Assembly (NCBI RefSeq): GCF_003096415.1
Contig: NZ_QEKH01000026.1
Span: forward strand, 1 to 64,000
Source of the DNA: Victivallis vadensis
GTDB taxonomy: Bacteria > Verrucomicrobiota > Lentisphaeria > Victivallales > Victivallaceae
Reading direction: 5' to 3'
Length of the DNA stretch: 64,000 nucleotides
A program made the translations under genes and the position numbers. Below, in pieces: positions 17,909 through 25,966 of this stretch. The notes beneath the pieces were generated by a model. That model did no database searches. It was given only the letters and a program-made list of their open reading frames with translations, and was not told the origin of the DNA. Position 1 is the first letter of the stretch, and every line of letters starts with the position of its first letter.

Positions 17909-19219
17909 TTACCACTTGTGGATATAGCGCAAATACAGATAGATCATGCTCAGGAACGTACTGATCAGCATCAGCGGCGCGCCGTAGCAGGTGAAATCCT
18001 TGAAGGTGAGCTTATACCGGTTCTTGCGGGCGATCTGGCTGATCACCACGTTGGCCGAAGCGCCGATCAGCGTGCCGTTGCCGCCGAGGCAGGCGCCAAG
18101 GGCCAGCGACCAGAACAGCGGCTCGCTGATCTGGGCGCGGATCGCCTCGGTATCGGCCTCGATTCCCATCTGCCTGGCGAAAACCGGCACGATCGAGTTG
18201 ATCAGCGGAATCATCGAAATCACCAGCGGAATGTTGTCGATCACCGCCGACAGGATCGCCGCTCCCCACAGAATCACCATCATGGTCAACGCGAAGTTGC
18301 CCTTGGTGAGTTCAACCATCCCATGCCCGAGCATCGTGAAGACGCCGTTGATTTCGAGCGCGCCGACCATCATGAAGAGGCCGCAGAAAAACAAGATGGT
18401 GTTCCACTCCACCTTTTCGAGCATATGAGCCAGCTCCACCCGGCAGACCAGCGCCATGATGAAAGCGCCGCAGATTGCGATCAGCCCCGGCTCCAGATGG
18501 ATCAGGCGGCTGGTGAAAAAGCCGAGCAGCACAAAAGCGAATACGATCAGCGAACCTTTCAGCCGCCCGGCGTCGAGAATCGCCAGGCGCGGTTCGGTCA
18601 GCTGCACCTGCGCCACCGCTTCCGGATTGCTCCTGAGCCTTTTCCCCATGAAAACCACCACGATGCCGAGAATCGCCAGCGTGATCACCACAATGATCGG
18701 GGTCAGGTTGATCAGGAAGTCATTGAAGCTCAGGCCGCAGCTCGCGCCGATCAGGATGTTCGGCGGGTCGCCGATCAACGTCGCGGTGCCGCCGATATTC
18801 GAGAAGATCGCCTCCAGGATCAGGATCGGCACCGTCGGCAGTCCGAGCAGCTGGGTGATCAGGATCGTCACCGGAGCCATCAGGATCACCGTGGTCACAT
18901 TATCCATGAAGGCCGACACGATCGCGGTCGCCAGCAGGAATTCCACCGTGACCAATACGCCGTTTCCTTTGGTCTGCCGGGCAATCTGCACCGCCAGATA
19001 TTCAAATACGCCGGTCGTGGCCATGATGTTCACGATGATCATCATGCCGACCAGCAGCCCGAGCACATTCAGATCCACCTTGCCCAACATGTCGTTGAAC
19101 CCGGCGACCTTGAACACCACCATCAGTCCGGCGCCCAGCATCGCGGCGATCGTCTTATCGATTTTCTCCGATGCGATCGCGATGTAGGCGAGGACGAAAA
19201 TAACAATTCCAGCTATCAT
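17909..19219 (-). CDS. ArsB/NhaD-type ion transporter (SLC13-like)
   Basis: This 436-residue membrane protein has about eleven to twelve hydrophobic helices. The signature SNIGGTATLIGDPPNILIG (about residues 139-157) and the repeated LGGNGTLIGASANVV in the second half are characteristic of the ArsB/NhaD and related permeases of the ion transporter superfamily. Na+/H+ exchange, or arsenite or organic anion transport, are possible; the sequence alone does not decide. It starts 16 nt after the stop of the EIIA-CBS gene and is the last gene before a strong terminator, so transport may be controlled by that partner. Confidence 0.85.
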   Translation of the reverse strand: MIAGIVIFVLAYIAIASEKIDKTIAAMLGAGLMVVFKVAGFNDMLGKVDLNVLGLLVGMMIIVNIMATTGVFEYLAVQIARQTKGNGVLVTVEFLLATAIVSAFMDNVTTVILMAPVTILITQLLGLPTVPILILEAIFSNIGGTATLIGDPPNILIGASCGLSFNDFLINLTPIIVVITLAILGIVVVFMGKRLRSNPEAVAQVQLTEPRLAILDAGRLKGSLIVFAFVLLGFFTSRLIHLEPGLIAICGAFIMALVCRVELAHMLEKVEWNTILFFCGLFMMVGALEINGVFTMLGHGMVELTKGNFALTMMVILWGAAILSAVIDNIPLVISMIPLINSIVPVFARQMGIEADTEAIRAQISEPLFWSLALGACLGGNGTLIGASANVVISQIARKNRYKLTFKDFTCYGAPLMLISTFLSMIYLYLRYIHKW

Positions 19220-19235
19220 GATCCGTCACGCTTTC

Positions 19236-20150
19236 TTACAGGTTGATGATTCGTTCGAGCAGTTGCGCCTGCGTGATCACGCCGAGCAGCCCGTTGTCGC
19301 GGTCGACCACGTAGACCACCGCCTGATGCTGAACGCTGATCGCGAACACGATTTCGATCAGTGTAGCTTCCTGCGGAAACAACGGAAGCTCCCGGTTCAT
19401 CACATCTTCCACATGGGAAGCGGCTTCCACTGAAAAATATTTTTCAAACGGGTCGAAATAACGGATAAATCCGACACTTTTCAACTGGCTGAAAAAATCC
19501 GGGATGCCCAGCTTGAACAGCTCGGAACTGCTCAATTCTCCGACCAGCTTCCTGCCGTCCAGCACCGGAATCACCTCCTGCCGGTTCTCCGCCATCAGCC
19601 GGGTCGCCTCTTTCAGCTCCATCTTCGGAGTCGCGAAAACGCGGCAGGGCACCATGATATCCGCCGCAATCAGCGTATGGATCGCCTTGCGGACCTCCGC
19701 CAGCAGCTTTCTGACCTCCTCCGCTTCGCGCGCGCCGGACAGCCGGCGAGCTTTGTCGTCGGCCCGCAGACAGCTGCCGAGGTCGGCCATGAAACGCAAT
19801 CCCTCCACCGGATTTTCCTCCGGAACCAGCAGCAGACAGGCCATCGTCAGCGGCCGATCGTCGGGAGTCGGGCAATCAAAGGGTTTTGCCAGCTTCGCCA
19901 GCACGACGACCGGCGACTCCAGGCCGGGCAACCGGATATGGGGCAGAATCAGTCCGTTGCCGACCGCAGTGGGGGACTGCTCCTCGCGGATTTTGACCTG
20001 TTTGAAGATTTCAGTCGGTGAGATTCCGCATTTTTTCGCGTACTCGTCCTTTACCGCGGCCTTGGCTAAAGTGAGAAAAAGATCGTCTTCGTCCCTGATC
20101 TCCAGATCGGGAAGAAAGCTGACCGACACCGGATATTCATTGAGGTTCAT
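19236..20150 (-). CDS. PTS EIIA (PtsN-like) domain fused to a CBS pair
   Basis: This 304-residue cytosolic protein has an N-terminal EIIA domain of the fructose/nitrogen type with the phosphorylatable His at residue 71 (NGLILPHIRLPG). The C-terminal half has two CBS motifs (about 165-215 and 250-300), which usually bind adenosine nucleotides. No HPr or EI is nearby. The ATG at 20150 has AGGAG nine bases upstream; an upstream in-frame start lacks one. The gene directly precedes the ArsB/NhaD transporter, so it may gate transport in response to energy or nitrogen state. That role is an inference from context. Confidence 0.85.
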   Translation of the reverse strand: MNLNEYPVSVSFLPDLEIRDEDDLFLTLAKAAVKDEYAKKCGISPTEIFKQVKIREEQSPTAVGNGLILPHIRLPGLESPVVVLAKLAKPFDCPTPDDRPLTMACLLLVPEENPVEGLRFMADLGSCLRADDKARRLSGAREAEEVRKLLAEVRKAIHTLIAADIMVPCRVFATPKMELKEATRLMAENRQEVIPVLDGRKLVGELSSSELFKLGIPDFFSQLKSVGFIRYFDPFEKYFSVEAASHVEDVMNRELPLFPQEATLIEIVFAISVQHQAVVYVVDRDNGLLGVITQAQLLERIINL

Positions 20151-20232
20151 AATTGTACTCCTGAGTAAACAAGGAAACCATGTCAATTCAAATTCTGTTC
20201 AGATACCGGAATTCCCTGTCGCTGCAGGAAAT

Positions 20233-20637
20233 TCAACAGAACGGCACAGGAGGCGACCGCCCGGCCGGCAGTTCCGAATAAAGCCTGTGCCGCGGCCGGC
20301 CGCGGAAATCGGGATGAAACTTTTTCCCCGCCGTTCCCGGCAAGCCCTGCTCGCCGCAGGGCTGAACTTCCGCATATTCACCGATAAATCCGGATTTTTT
20401 CCACGAGTCCGGCAACAGTTTTTCCATTCCGGTCACCGCCGGCTCCGTCATCCCGAAAACCGTTACGCCATTTCCCCGGTCCGGCGTGCCGACCGCTGCT
20501 GCCGTAATCCGGGCCGATCCGAAATTCACCGGCGCACACCACCCTTCTCCGGCGGCAAAAATTTCGCCGCCGAACCCGAATCCGCACAGCGCCGTCAGCA
20601 CCAGGATCAATGATAGGCCGATAAACTTCAAATTCAT
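20233..20637 (-). CDS. Small secreted protein of unknown function
   Basis: This 134-residue frame begins with a convincing signal peptide (MNLKFIGLSLILVLTALCGF). A promoter with 17-bp spacing lies just upstream, which supports it as the first gene of the EIIA-transporter transcript; the stop is about 80 nt before the EIIA start. The C-terminal third is Arg/Pro-rich and looks less protein-like, so the gene could be decayed at its 3' end. There is no clear ribosome site. I recognise no family. Confidence 0.45.
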   Translation of the reverse strand: MNLKFIGLSLILVLTALCGFGFGGEIFAAGEGWCAPVNFGSARITAAAVGTPDRGNGVTVFGMTEPAVTGMEKLLPDSWKKSGFIGEYAEVQPCGEQGLPGTAGKKFHPDFRGRPRHRLYSELPAGRSPPVPFC

Positions 20638-20673
20638 AAAAACCGAACAGGTTTACAAATGGAACTCTCTTAT

Positions 20674-20702
20674 AAAATAGTTGCATATCCCGTAGTTTTC
20701 AA
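20674..20702 (-). promoter_or_regulatory. Probable promoter of the small secreted protein - EIIA-CBS - transporter operon
   Basis: Minus strand: -35 TTGAAA (20697-20702), 17-bp spacer, -10 TATTTT (20674-20679). The start codon of the 134-residue gene is about 30 nt after the predicted start. Confidence 0.5.
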
Positions 20703-20790
20703 GTTCAGAATAGTTCGGGAATGCTGAAAAAAATCCGAATCTTCCGGTTTCCCGGAGAATCAGGAGGGGGCTGTACAGTGCAAGCCGGGG

Positions 20791-21615
20791 CTACGCCAGC
20801 GGCAATGTTGTCGCGGCACGGGTCATCTCGTCGTGATACCCGATCACGGGGTCCAGCTTGCCGATATAAGGGCCGAGCGACTCCAGATAATGACAGGTCG
20901 CGAAATGCTCCGATTTCTCCTGATATCTCTCCAGCCAGCGGTTGAGCCGCAGCTCGTGCTCGGGAGTCGTCGGCCAGACCGCCTTGATCCCGGATTGGCC
21001 GATCCGGTAAGGTTTCGGAGTCAGCCGGGCGCGATAACAGTGCTGGGCGCAGCAGAGCTGGGCATACAGCGCGTCGGAATTGAAATCGGCCATCAATTTC
21101 TCCATCGGTTCCGAACCGGGTTCGAAGCCGCCGCGCGGCAGCAGCAGCCGGTATCCGGCGCAGGTTTTGTAAACCCGGATCGTCACTTCGCGGTACTCCG
21201 GCCGGGCCGCTACTTTGCGGATGCGGTCCAGAATCTCCGGGTCGGTCAGCGGCTTGCCGCCTCCGAACGAGATGCCCAGAAAACGGAACTTCGGCTCGGA
21301 AAAAATTTCATTCGCATCCACGTCGATAAAGACCAGCTTTTCGGAATTCAGCACCAGCGCCCCGTAGCGGTTGCGCGTGACGATGTTTTCCGGCGAAAAC
21401 TCCCGGACGATCTCCTCGCGGATCGGCCGCTCCTGATATCCCCACTCCGTCTCCTCGCCGTTCACCCGCAGCTGGATCTGGCTGAGCAGCCACTCGGCGC
21501 GCTCCTCGGCATCCTCATGCGAGATGTCGGAGTAGCCGTAAACGCGGGTCGGCTGAACCGAATCGCCGACCTGAATCGCCCCGAGCTTCTCGACCCAGTA
21601 ATGGTAAATCTTCAT
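20791..21615 (-). CDS. Conserved hypothetical protein with VFIDVD and RARLTPKPYR motifs
   Basis: This 274-residue soluble protein begins MKIYHYWVEK; the ATG at 21615 is preferred over one 44 codons upstream that adds unrelated residues. Visible motifs are VFIDVD (residues 95-100), IRVYKTCAGYRLLLPRGGF (146-164) and CAQHCYRARLTPKPYR (189-204). The last recurs, to my recollection, in a widespread uncharacterised family. An hhhDhD strand followed by an Arg-rich strand recalls primase-polymerase folds, but this is only a resemblance. The gene is divergent from rpe and shares its upstream region. Confidence 0.7.
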   Translation of the reverse strand: MKIYHYWVEKLGAIQVGDSVQPTRVYGYSDISHEDAEERAEWLLSQIQLRVNGEETEWGYQERPIREEIVREFSPENIVTRNRYGALVLNSEKLVFIDVDANEIFSEPKFRFLGISFGGGKPLTDPEILDRIRKVAARPEYREVTIRVYKTCAGYRLLLPRGGFEPGSEPMEKLMADFNSDALYAQLCCAQHCYRARLTPKPYRIGQSGIKAVWPTTPEHELRLNRWLERYQEKSEHFATCHYLESLGPYIGKLDPVIGYHDEMTRAATTLPLA

Positions 21616-21735
21616 CGTACTTCCTGAAAATGTTTGGAAACCTGCAATTGAATTAATAATAACATCCTGACGCGGAAAAGCAAGCGGAATTTCCAACCAA
21701 ACCGCTATTTCCGCATGAAAAGCATTTCCCGGCGA

Positions 21736-21764
21736 TTGTAAAAACACCGAAAAAGTGGTATATT
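21736..21764 (+). promoter_or_regulatory. Promoter of the rpe-gcvT operon
   Basis: -35 TTGTAA (21736-21741), 17-bp spacer, -10 TATATT (21759-21764). The rpe ATG is 28 nt downstream with GGGAG as ribosome site. Confidence 0.65.
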
Positions 21765-21791
21765 TCCAGTCAAGACAAGGGAGATTTTTTT

Positions 21792-22496
21792 ATGAGAGAC
21801 CTCAGGGAACTTCCGCTCGACCGGATTCTGGTTTCCCCGTCGGTGCTGGCGGCGGATTTCACCGAACTCGCCGCGGAAATCGACCGGGCGGTTCAGGGAA
21901 AAGCCGACCTGATCCATCTGGATGTGATGGACGGCTGCTTCGTGCCGAATATTTCCTTCGGGCCGCCGGTGATCAAAAGCATCCGCAAGCGGACGGAGCT
22001 GATCCTCGACACCCATATCATGATCGAACATCCGGTCCGTTATGCGAAAGCATTCGCCGAAGCCGGTTCGGATCACCTGACCTTCCATCTGGAGTGCGCA
22101 GATCCGACCGCCGAAGCGATCGAAGCGATCCGGCAGGCGGGCTGCACGGTCGGCATCTCCCTGAAACCCGCCACTCCGGCGGAGGCGGTTTTCCCGTGGC
22201 TCGACCGGATCGACCTGGTATTGGTGATGACCGTTGAACCCGGTTTCGGCGGCCAGAAATTCATGGCGGACCAGATGCCGAAAATCGCCGCGATCCGGCG
22301 TGAAATCAAACGGCGCAACTTGCATGTCCAGTTGGAAGCGGACGGCGGCATCGACGAAACGACCGTCATTCCGACCGCCTCCTGCGGCGCCAACATGATC
22401 GTGGCCGGCACCAGCGTCTTCCGCCATCCGGGCGGCGCCGCCGAAGGCATCCGGCTGCTGCACGACGCCGTTTCCGTACTGGATACGAACCTCTAA
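21792..22496 (+). CDS. rpe: Ribulose-phosphate 3-epimerase
   Basis: This 234-residue TIM-barrel enzyme interconverts ribulose 5-phosphate and xylulose 5-phosphate in the pentose phosphate pathway. Family signatures are VSPSVLAADF with the active-site Ser, HLDVMDGCFVPNISFGPP with the metal-binding His and Asp, DTHIMIEHP, MTVEPGFGGQKF, and EADGGI with the second catalytic Asp. Length is normal. It is the first gene of a four-gene operon and is followed 18 nt later by gcvT, an association with no obvious pathway link. Confidence 0.96.
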   Translation: MRDLRELPLDRILVSPSVLAADFTELAAEIDRAVQGKADLIHLDVMDGCFVPNISFGPPVIKSIRKRTELILDTHIMIEHPVRYAKAFAEAGSDHLTFHLECADPTAEAIEAIRQAGCTVGISLKPATPAEAVFPWLDRIDLVLVMTVEPGFGGQKFMADQMPKIAAIRREIKRRNLHVQLEADGGIDETTVIPTASCGANMIVAGTSVFRHPGGAAEGIRLLHDAVSVLDTNL

Positions 22497-22514
22497 CCCC
22501 GCAGGGAGCGCAGT

Positions 22515-23633
22515 ATGGCCGCACTAAAAAACACTCCGATCGTGGAATACCATATCGAACTCGGCGCCAAGATGGTTCCGACCTCCGGCTGGAATATGCC
22601 GCTCCACTACGGCGAGGGGATCATCGCCGAACACCGGCACACCCGCAAGGCCTGTTCCGTTTTCGACATGTGCCACAAGGGCGAATTCCGGATCGCCGGG
22701 CCGGAAGCGGTCCGGGCGATGGACCGCATCCTGGCCCGCCCGGTCGCGGACCTGCCGGTCGGCGGCTGCCGTTATAACTTCCTGCTAGATGACGACGGCG
22801 GCGTGCGGGACGACCTGCTGGCGTTCCGGATGGCGGACGACGACCTGTTCCTGGTGGTCAACGCGGGCAACACCTTCGCCGACGCCAACTGGATCAGGGA
22901 GCGCCTGCCGGAGCGCGGCGCGGAATTTTACGACCTTTCCGCCGATATCGCGATGCTCGACCTGCAGGGGCCGCGCTCCGCCGACGTGCTGCTGGAGCTG
23001 GGGATGAAACTTTCGGACCTGCCCGGCCATTTCCATGTGTCGCTGGCCGATCTGGACGGCATCCGCTGCATCATCAGCCGGACCGGCTGCACCGGCGAAC
23101 TGGGCTTTGAGATCTATTTCGACGCGGAGTACGCCGACCAGCTGTGGGATCTGTTTCTCTCCACCGACCCGGTGATGCCGGCGGGTTTGGGCGCCCGCGA
23201 TACGCTGCGCCTCGAAATGGGTTATCCGGTCCACGACCACGAACTCCACCGCGAATGGTCCCCCTTCGACTCCGGCGCCGGCTCCCTGATCGACCTCGAA
23301 TCGGAACGTGATTTCATCGGCAAGGCGGCGCTGCTGCAGCGCAAGGCGACCCGCCAGCTGATCGCGGTGGAACTGGAAGGGCGCCGCGCCTCCCGGCCCG
23401 GCAGCGCGGTGCTGAATGAACGCGAGGAGATCATCGGCGTGGTGACCAGCGGCTCTTTCTGCCCGACCCTTGAAAAGGCCGCCGCGCTGTGCAGTATCGA
23501 AATCGACTGCGCCAAAGTGCCCGGCGACCGGGTCCTGCTGGAAGCCGGTGACGTCCGGCTGCCCGGAACCGTGGTGGAGCGCCCGTTTTACCGCAACGGA
23601 ACCGCCAAAGAAAAACTGGAACCCGAAGCATGA
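22515..23633 (+). CDS. gcvT: Glycine cleavage system T protein (aminomethyltransferase)
   Basis: This 372-residue protein is the tetrahydrofolate-dependent T protein that releases ammonia and methylene-THF from aminomethylated H protein. The N-terminal GAKMVPTSGWNMPLHYGEGIIAEH and VFDMCHKGEFRIAGPEA segments, the YNFLLDDDGGVRDDLL stretch, and the GLGARDTLRLEMGYPVHDHEL segment with the substrate-binding Arg are typical. No gcvH or gcvP is nearby, so they must lie elsewhere. The stop overlaps the ATG of the following membrane protein by 4 nt (ATGA). Confidence 0.93.
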   Translation: MAALKNTPIVEYHIELGAKMVPTSGWNMPLHYGEGIIAEHRHTRKACSVFDMCHKGEFRIAGPEAVRAMDRILARPVADLPVGGCRYNFLLDDDGGVRDDLLAFRMADDDLFLVVNAGNTFADANWIRERLPERGAEFYDLSADIAMLDLQGPRSADVLLELGMKLSDLPGHFHVSLADLDGIRCIISRTGCTGELGFEIYFDAEYADQLWDLFLSTDPVMPAGLGARDTLRLEMGYPVHDHELHREWSPFDSGAGSLIDLESERDFIGKAALLQRKATRQLIAVELEGRRASRPGSAVLNEREEIIGVVTSGSFCPTLEKAAALCSIEIDCAKVPGDRVLLEAGDVRLPGTVVERPFYRNGTAKEKLEPEA

Positions 23634-23977
23634 TGATCCCGTTGCTGGTGCTGGTCGCGTGGGTGCTGCTCACCGTCTGGCCGCTTTTCTTCCGCCGCTG
23701 GAAATATTGGAAATACCTGCTGCCGCTCAGCAATTTCATCGTGGTCGCGCTGGGGGCGTGGCTGCTCTGCTACTTCCAGATGGAACGCAACTTCACCCGG
23801 GGAGCGGAGGCGGAGGCGGTCAGCACCACCCGGGAGTACCTGAAAAACGGCGGCGATCCGGCAATCCTTTCCCGGAAGCTCGAAGCGGTTTCCGATTCGC
23901 CGCCGCCCGCCACTCCGCGCGGAGTGATGCGTCATTGGCTTGACGCGATTCCGCCGCTGCCGGAGGAACAGCCATGA
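23630..23977 (+). CDS. Small two-helix membrane protein of unknown function
   Basis: This 115-residue protein has two hydrophobic segments near the N terminus (about residues 3-19 and 30-50), followed by a soluble tail with GVMRHWLDAIPPLPEE. It overlaps gcvT upstream and the next small membrane gene downstream by 4 nt each, so all three are probably translationally coupled. I recognise no family. Its tail and that of its neighbour (helical, about 60 residues) may interact, because they form a pair. Confidence 0.7.
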   Translation: MMIPLLVLVAWVLLTVWPLFFRRWKYWKYLLPLSNFIVVALGAWLLCYFQMERNFTRGAEAEAVSTTREYLKNGGDPAILSRKLEAVSDSPPPATPRGVMRHWLDAIPPLPEEQP

Positions 23978-24333
23978 ACATCATGATCATCGCCAATCTG
24001 CTGATCGTGGTCATGGTGTTTCTGGTGCTGCCGTACTGGCTGATCGGCAAACTGAAATTCGACCGCAAAGTAAAACTTTCGATCGGCTTCAACTACTACG
24101 GATTGATGATCGTGATCTATCTGGGGCTGATGATCTGCTCCAGCTTGAACACCGCCCGGAAGGTCGCACAGGAAAACGTGAGCACGCTCTCCCGGGCGCT
24201 GAAAGAATATCCGTCCGCCAGGGTGCAGGCGGCGCTGGAAAAATGGCTTCACAACGGGGAAGAGAGCTACTTCCTGCTGAAAAATGAGCTTCCGGTTGAA
24301 GCGCCGGAGCCGGAACCGCCGGCCGGGAAATAG
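23974..24333 (+). CDS. Small two-helix membrane protein of unknown function
   Basis: This 119-residue protein has two transmembrane segments (about residues 2-25 and 38-58) separated by a short basic loop, then an amphipathic region (RKVAQENVSTLSRALKEYPSARVQ) and a Pro/Glu-rich end. It overlaps the preceding small membrane gene by 4 nt. It ends the rpe-gcvT operon just before the tRNA-Cys promoter. The similar layout of the two small proteins suggests they arose together or work together. No family is recognised. Confidence 0.7.
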   Translation: MNIMIIANLLIVVMVFLVLPYWLIGKLKFDRKVKLSIGFNYYGLMIVIYLGLMICSSLNTARKVAQENVSTLSRALKEYPSARVQAALEKWLHNGEESYFLLKNELPVEAPEPEPPAGK

Positions 24334-24361
24334 TTTTTTGCAAGTTTCCCGGCTTCTCGGT

Positions 24362-24390
24362 TTGACAAACCCTCCAAACGGATATATATT
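24362..24390 (+). promoter_or_regulatory. Promoter of tRNA-Cys
   Basis: -35 TTGACA (24362-24367), 17-bp spacer, -10 TATATT (24385-24390). The tRNA begins 19 nt after the -10. Confidence 0.85.
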
Positions 24391-24408
24391 CAATACCATC
24401 TCAAACGA

Positions 24409-24482
24409 GGCGTGGTAGCCAATCGGTTAGGCAACGGTCTGCAAAATCGTTTAGACCGGTTCGACTCCGGTCCACGCCTCCA
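24409..24482 (+). tRNA. tRNA-Cys (GCA)
   Basis: The 74-nt cloverleaf has acceptor GGCGTGG/CCACGCC, anticodon loop CTGCAAA with GCA anticodon, T-arm GGTTCGACTCC, discriminator U (the usual Cys identity base) and an encoded CCA. A strong promoter and a terminator flank it, so it is a single-gene transcript. Confidence 0.96.
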
Positions 24483-24496
24483 TTTTTTTGCCCTCA

Positions 24497-24530
24497 AATC
24501 CCGGTTTCCGCGATGGAAACCGGGATTTTT
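24497..24530 (+). terminator. Terminator of tRNA-Cys
   Basis: A perfect 13-bp stem (AATCCCGGTTTCC / GGAAACCGGGATT, 5-nt loop) runs into a T tract. It lies 14 nt past the tRNA. Confidence 0.92.
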
Positions 24531-24590
24531 CTGTATCGTAATTGAAATTTCCCGTAAGCGGTTTATATTTACAACGGACAGGAGGAGATC

Positions 24591-24884
24591 ATGTGCAAAC
24601 TCGATGAACTCAGAGCAAAACGGGAAGATATCTACCGGATCGCGCGAACGCATAAGGTGGAAAAGCTCTACGTGTTCGGCTCCTGCGCCCGCAAGGAGGA
24701 AACACCGGATAGCGACGTGGACTTCATCGCCAAGTTTTCGCGTGGAACCACGCTGTTCGACCAAGCGGAGTTATTGGAACAACTGTCTGAATTTCTGCAC
24801 TCCAAAGTTGATGTGGTTTCGTTGGGCGCGTTAAACGGCGATACGTTCAGCCGCGAAGTAGAAAAGGATATGGTGGCACTTTGA
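24591..24884 (+). CDS. mntA: MntA-type nucleotidyltransferase antitoxin
   Basis: This 97-residue minimal nucleotidyltransferase has the GSX10DXD active site (G30, S31, D42, D44 in FGSCARKEETPDSDVDF). In characterised MntA-HepT systems the MNT protein adenylylates a tyrosine of the HEPN toxin and so neutralises it. An AGGAG site precedes the ATG. The stop overlaps the TTG start of the downstream hepT by 4 nt. Lower GC than the neighbours in the second gene suggests a mobile module. Confidence 0.9.
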   Translation: MCKLDELRAKREDIYRIARTHKVEKLYVFGSCARKEETPDSDVDFIAKFSRGTTLFDQAELLEQLSEFLHSKVDVVSLGALNGDTFSREVEKDMVAL

Positions 24885-25246
24885 ATCCTGACATCAATCG
24901 GTTGGAACATATACTCAAGGGCATTTCCCGTGTCGAAGAGACACTGACGGTGTCTTATGATGAATTTATCCGCAATCAGGATAAAAAAGACATTGTCTTC
25001 GCTAATTTCGCCATGATTGGCGAAGCCGCCGCCCGAATATCCGATGACCTGCGGAAAGCGCATCCTGATGTTTCATGGAAACGTTCCGTTGCCATGCGCA
25101 ATGTACTGATACATAATTATATGGCTGTTGACTACAGCATTGTCTGGGATACGGCGATGGATGATTTGCCGGTTCTGAAAAAAACAGATACAAAAGATAC
25201 TGGAGGATATATCGGAGAAATAACCGAATCTTACAATTGTATATGA
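24881..25246 (+). CDS. hepT: HepT-type HEPN toxin (DUF86)
   Basis: This 121-residue all-helical HEPN protein carries the RX4HXY ribonuclease motif (R73, H78, Y80 in MRNVLIHNY). In studied systems Y is the residue modified by MntA, and the toxin cleaves RNA. The start is TTG overlapping the mntA stop (TTGA). Composition is AT-richer than the surroundings, which supports horizontal transfer. It is followed by a long structured element with its own terminator. Confidence 0.9.
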   Translation: MNPDINRLEHILKGISRVEETLTVSYDEFIRNQDKKDIVFANFAMIGEAAARISDDLRKAHPDVSWKRSVAMRNVLIHNYMAVDYSIVWDTAMDDLPVLKKTDTKDTGGYIGEITESYNCI

Positions 25247-25274
25247 CAAGTCTATTTTGACTTTCAGCAGATGC

Positions 25275-25387
25275 TCAACTAGAAACCCACTACACTTCTA
25301 ACACGAGAGCCATTGCTGGAGGAGGGTGCCATATTTGGTGCTCCCCTCTTGCATTCTCGTGTGGGCTCGTAGTGGGGCCTCTAGTTG
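25275..25387 (+). ncRNA. Candidate structured RNA: 113-nt imperfect hairpin behind hepT
   Basis: The element folds back on itself in nested helices. CAACTAG (25275-25281) pairs with CTAGTTG (25381-25387), CCCACTAC (25285-25292) with GTAGTGGG (25369-25376), and CACGAGA (25302-25308) with TCTCGTG (25355-25361). A terminal 13-bp stem with G:U pairs surrounds an ATATTT loop near 25331-25336. Internal loops separate the helices, a layout somewhat like 6S RNA but shorter. A perfect terminator follows at once. The rest of the gap 25247-25485 has no open frame. It could also be a hairpin-type mobile repeat. Confidence 0.55.
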
Positions 25388-25415
25388 GTGCAATTGGGGT
25401 TGCACCTCTTTTTTT
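25387..25415 (+). terminator. Rho-independent terminator after the structured element
   Basis: Stem GGTGCAA/TTGCACC with a 6-nt loop, then CTC and a run of T to 25415. It ends either the structured RNA or the mntA-hepT transcript. Its first base is also the last base of the outer helix of the preceding element. Confidence 0.85.
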
Positions 25416-25485
25416 GCACAAATTTTCATCTGCCGCGTAAGATTGCCGATAGCTTCCGTATAAAATGACGAAGGAGATGAAAACA

Positions 25486-25899
25486 ATGAAACGAGTATTG
25501 CTTCCGCTGTTCGGAATCCTGCTGCTGGCCGGATGCGCCGCCGGTCCGCAAACACGGAATAAGCCTTATCCCGATGTCAAAGTCTCCCGCCTCCTGAAAG
25601 TGATCGACGGCGACACCTTCCGCTGCGACATCGACGAACACTCGGCTATCGCGGGCAAAAACATCTCCATCCGCCTCCGGGGGATCAACACACCCGAACT
25701 GAGAAGCAGGAATAAAGAGGAGCGCCGATCCGCCCAGCTTGAAAAACAACGCCTTTCCGATCTTCTGCACAACGCCCGCGTGATCGAGCTGCGCAACATC
25801 GGCCGGGACAAATACTTCCGGATCGACGCCGACGTCTATATCGACGGCGAGCCGCTCCTGCCGAAGCTCAACCGGCAGTATCTGACCCGGGGGAAATAA
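25486..25899 (+). CDS. Thermonuclease-like (SNase-fold) lipoprotein
   Basis: This 137-residue protein has a lipoprotein signal with Cys17 (ILLLAGC) and an SNase-like OB-fold: LKVIDGDTFRCDI with the metal-binding Asp residues, SIRLRGINTPEL with the expected Arg and Glu (R65 or R63, E71), and GRDKYFRIDADVYIDGEPL near the end. It would be anchored to a membrane and might cleave nucleic acids. It is short, and the usual N/Q-rich final segment is reduced, so activity is uncertain. The ATG at 25486 follows a GAAGGAG site; an upstream in-frame ATG has none. Confidence 0.8.
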   Translation: MKRVLLPLFGILLLAGCAAGPQTRNKPYPDVKVSRLLKVIDGDTFRCDIDEHSAIAGKNISIRLRGINTPELRSRNKEERRSAQLEKQRLSDLLHNARVIELRNIGRDKYFRIDADVYIDGEPLLPKLNRQYLTRGK

Positions 25900-25966
25900 T
25901 CCACAAAGGCAAGCAAAGCAAAAAGCGCGTCGATGCCTTTCGGCCTGCTTTCCGGTAGTTTCCGGT

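Noticed and set aside
25275-25387. 4.5S (SRP) RNA
   Set aside because: The conserved SRP tetraloop and asymmetric loop (GGAA and AGCAG) are absent.
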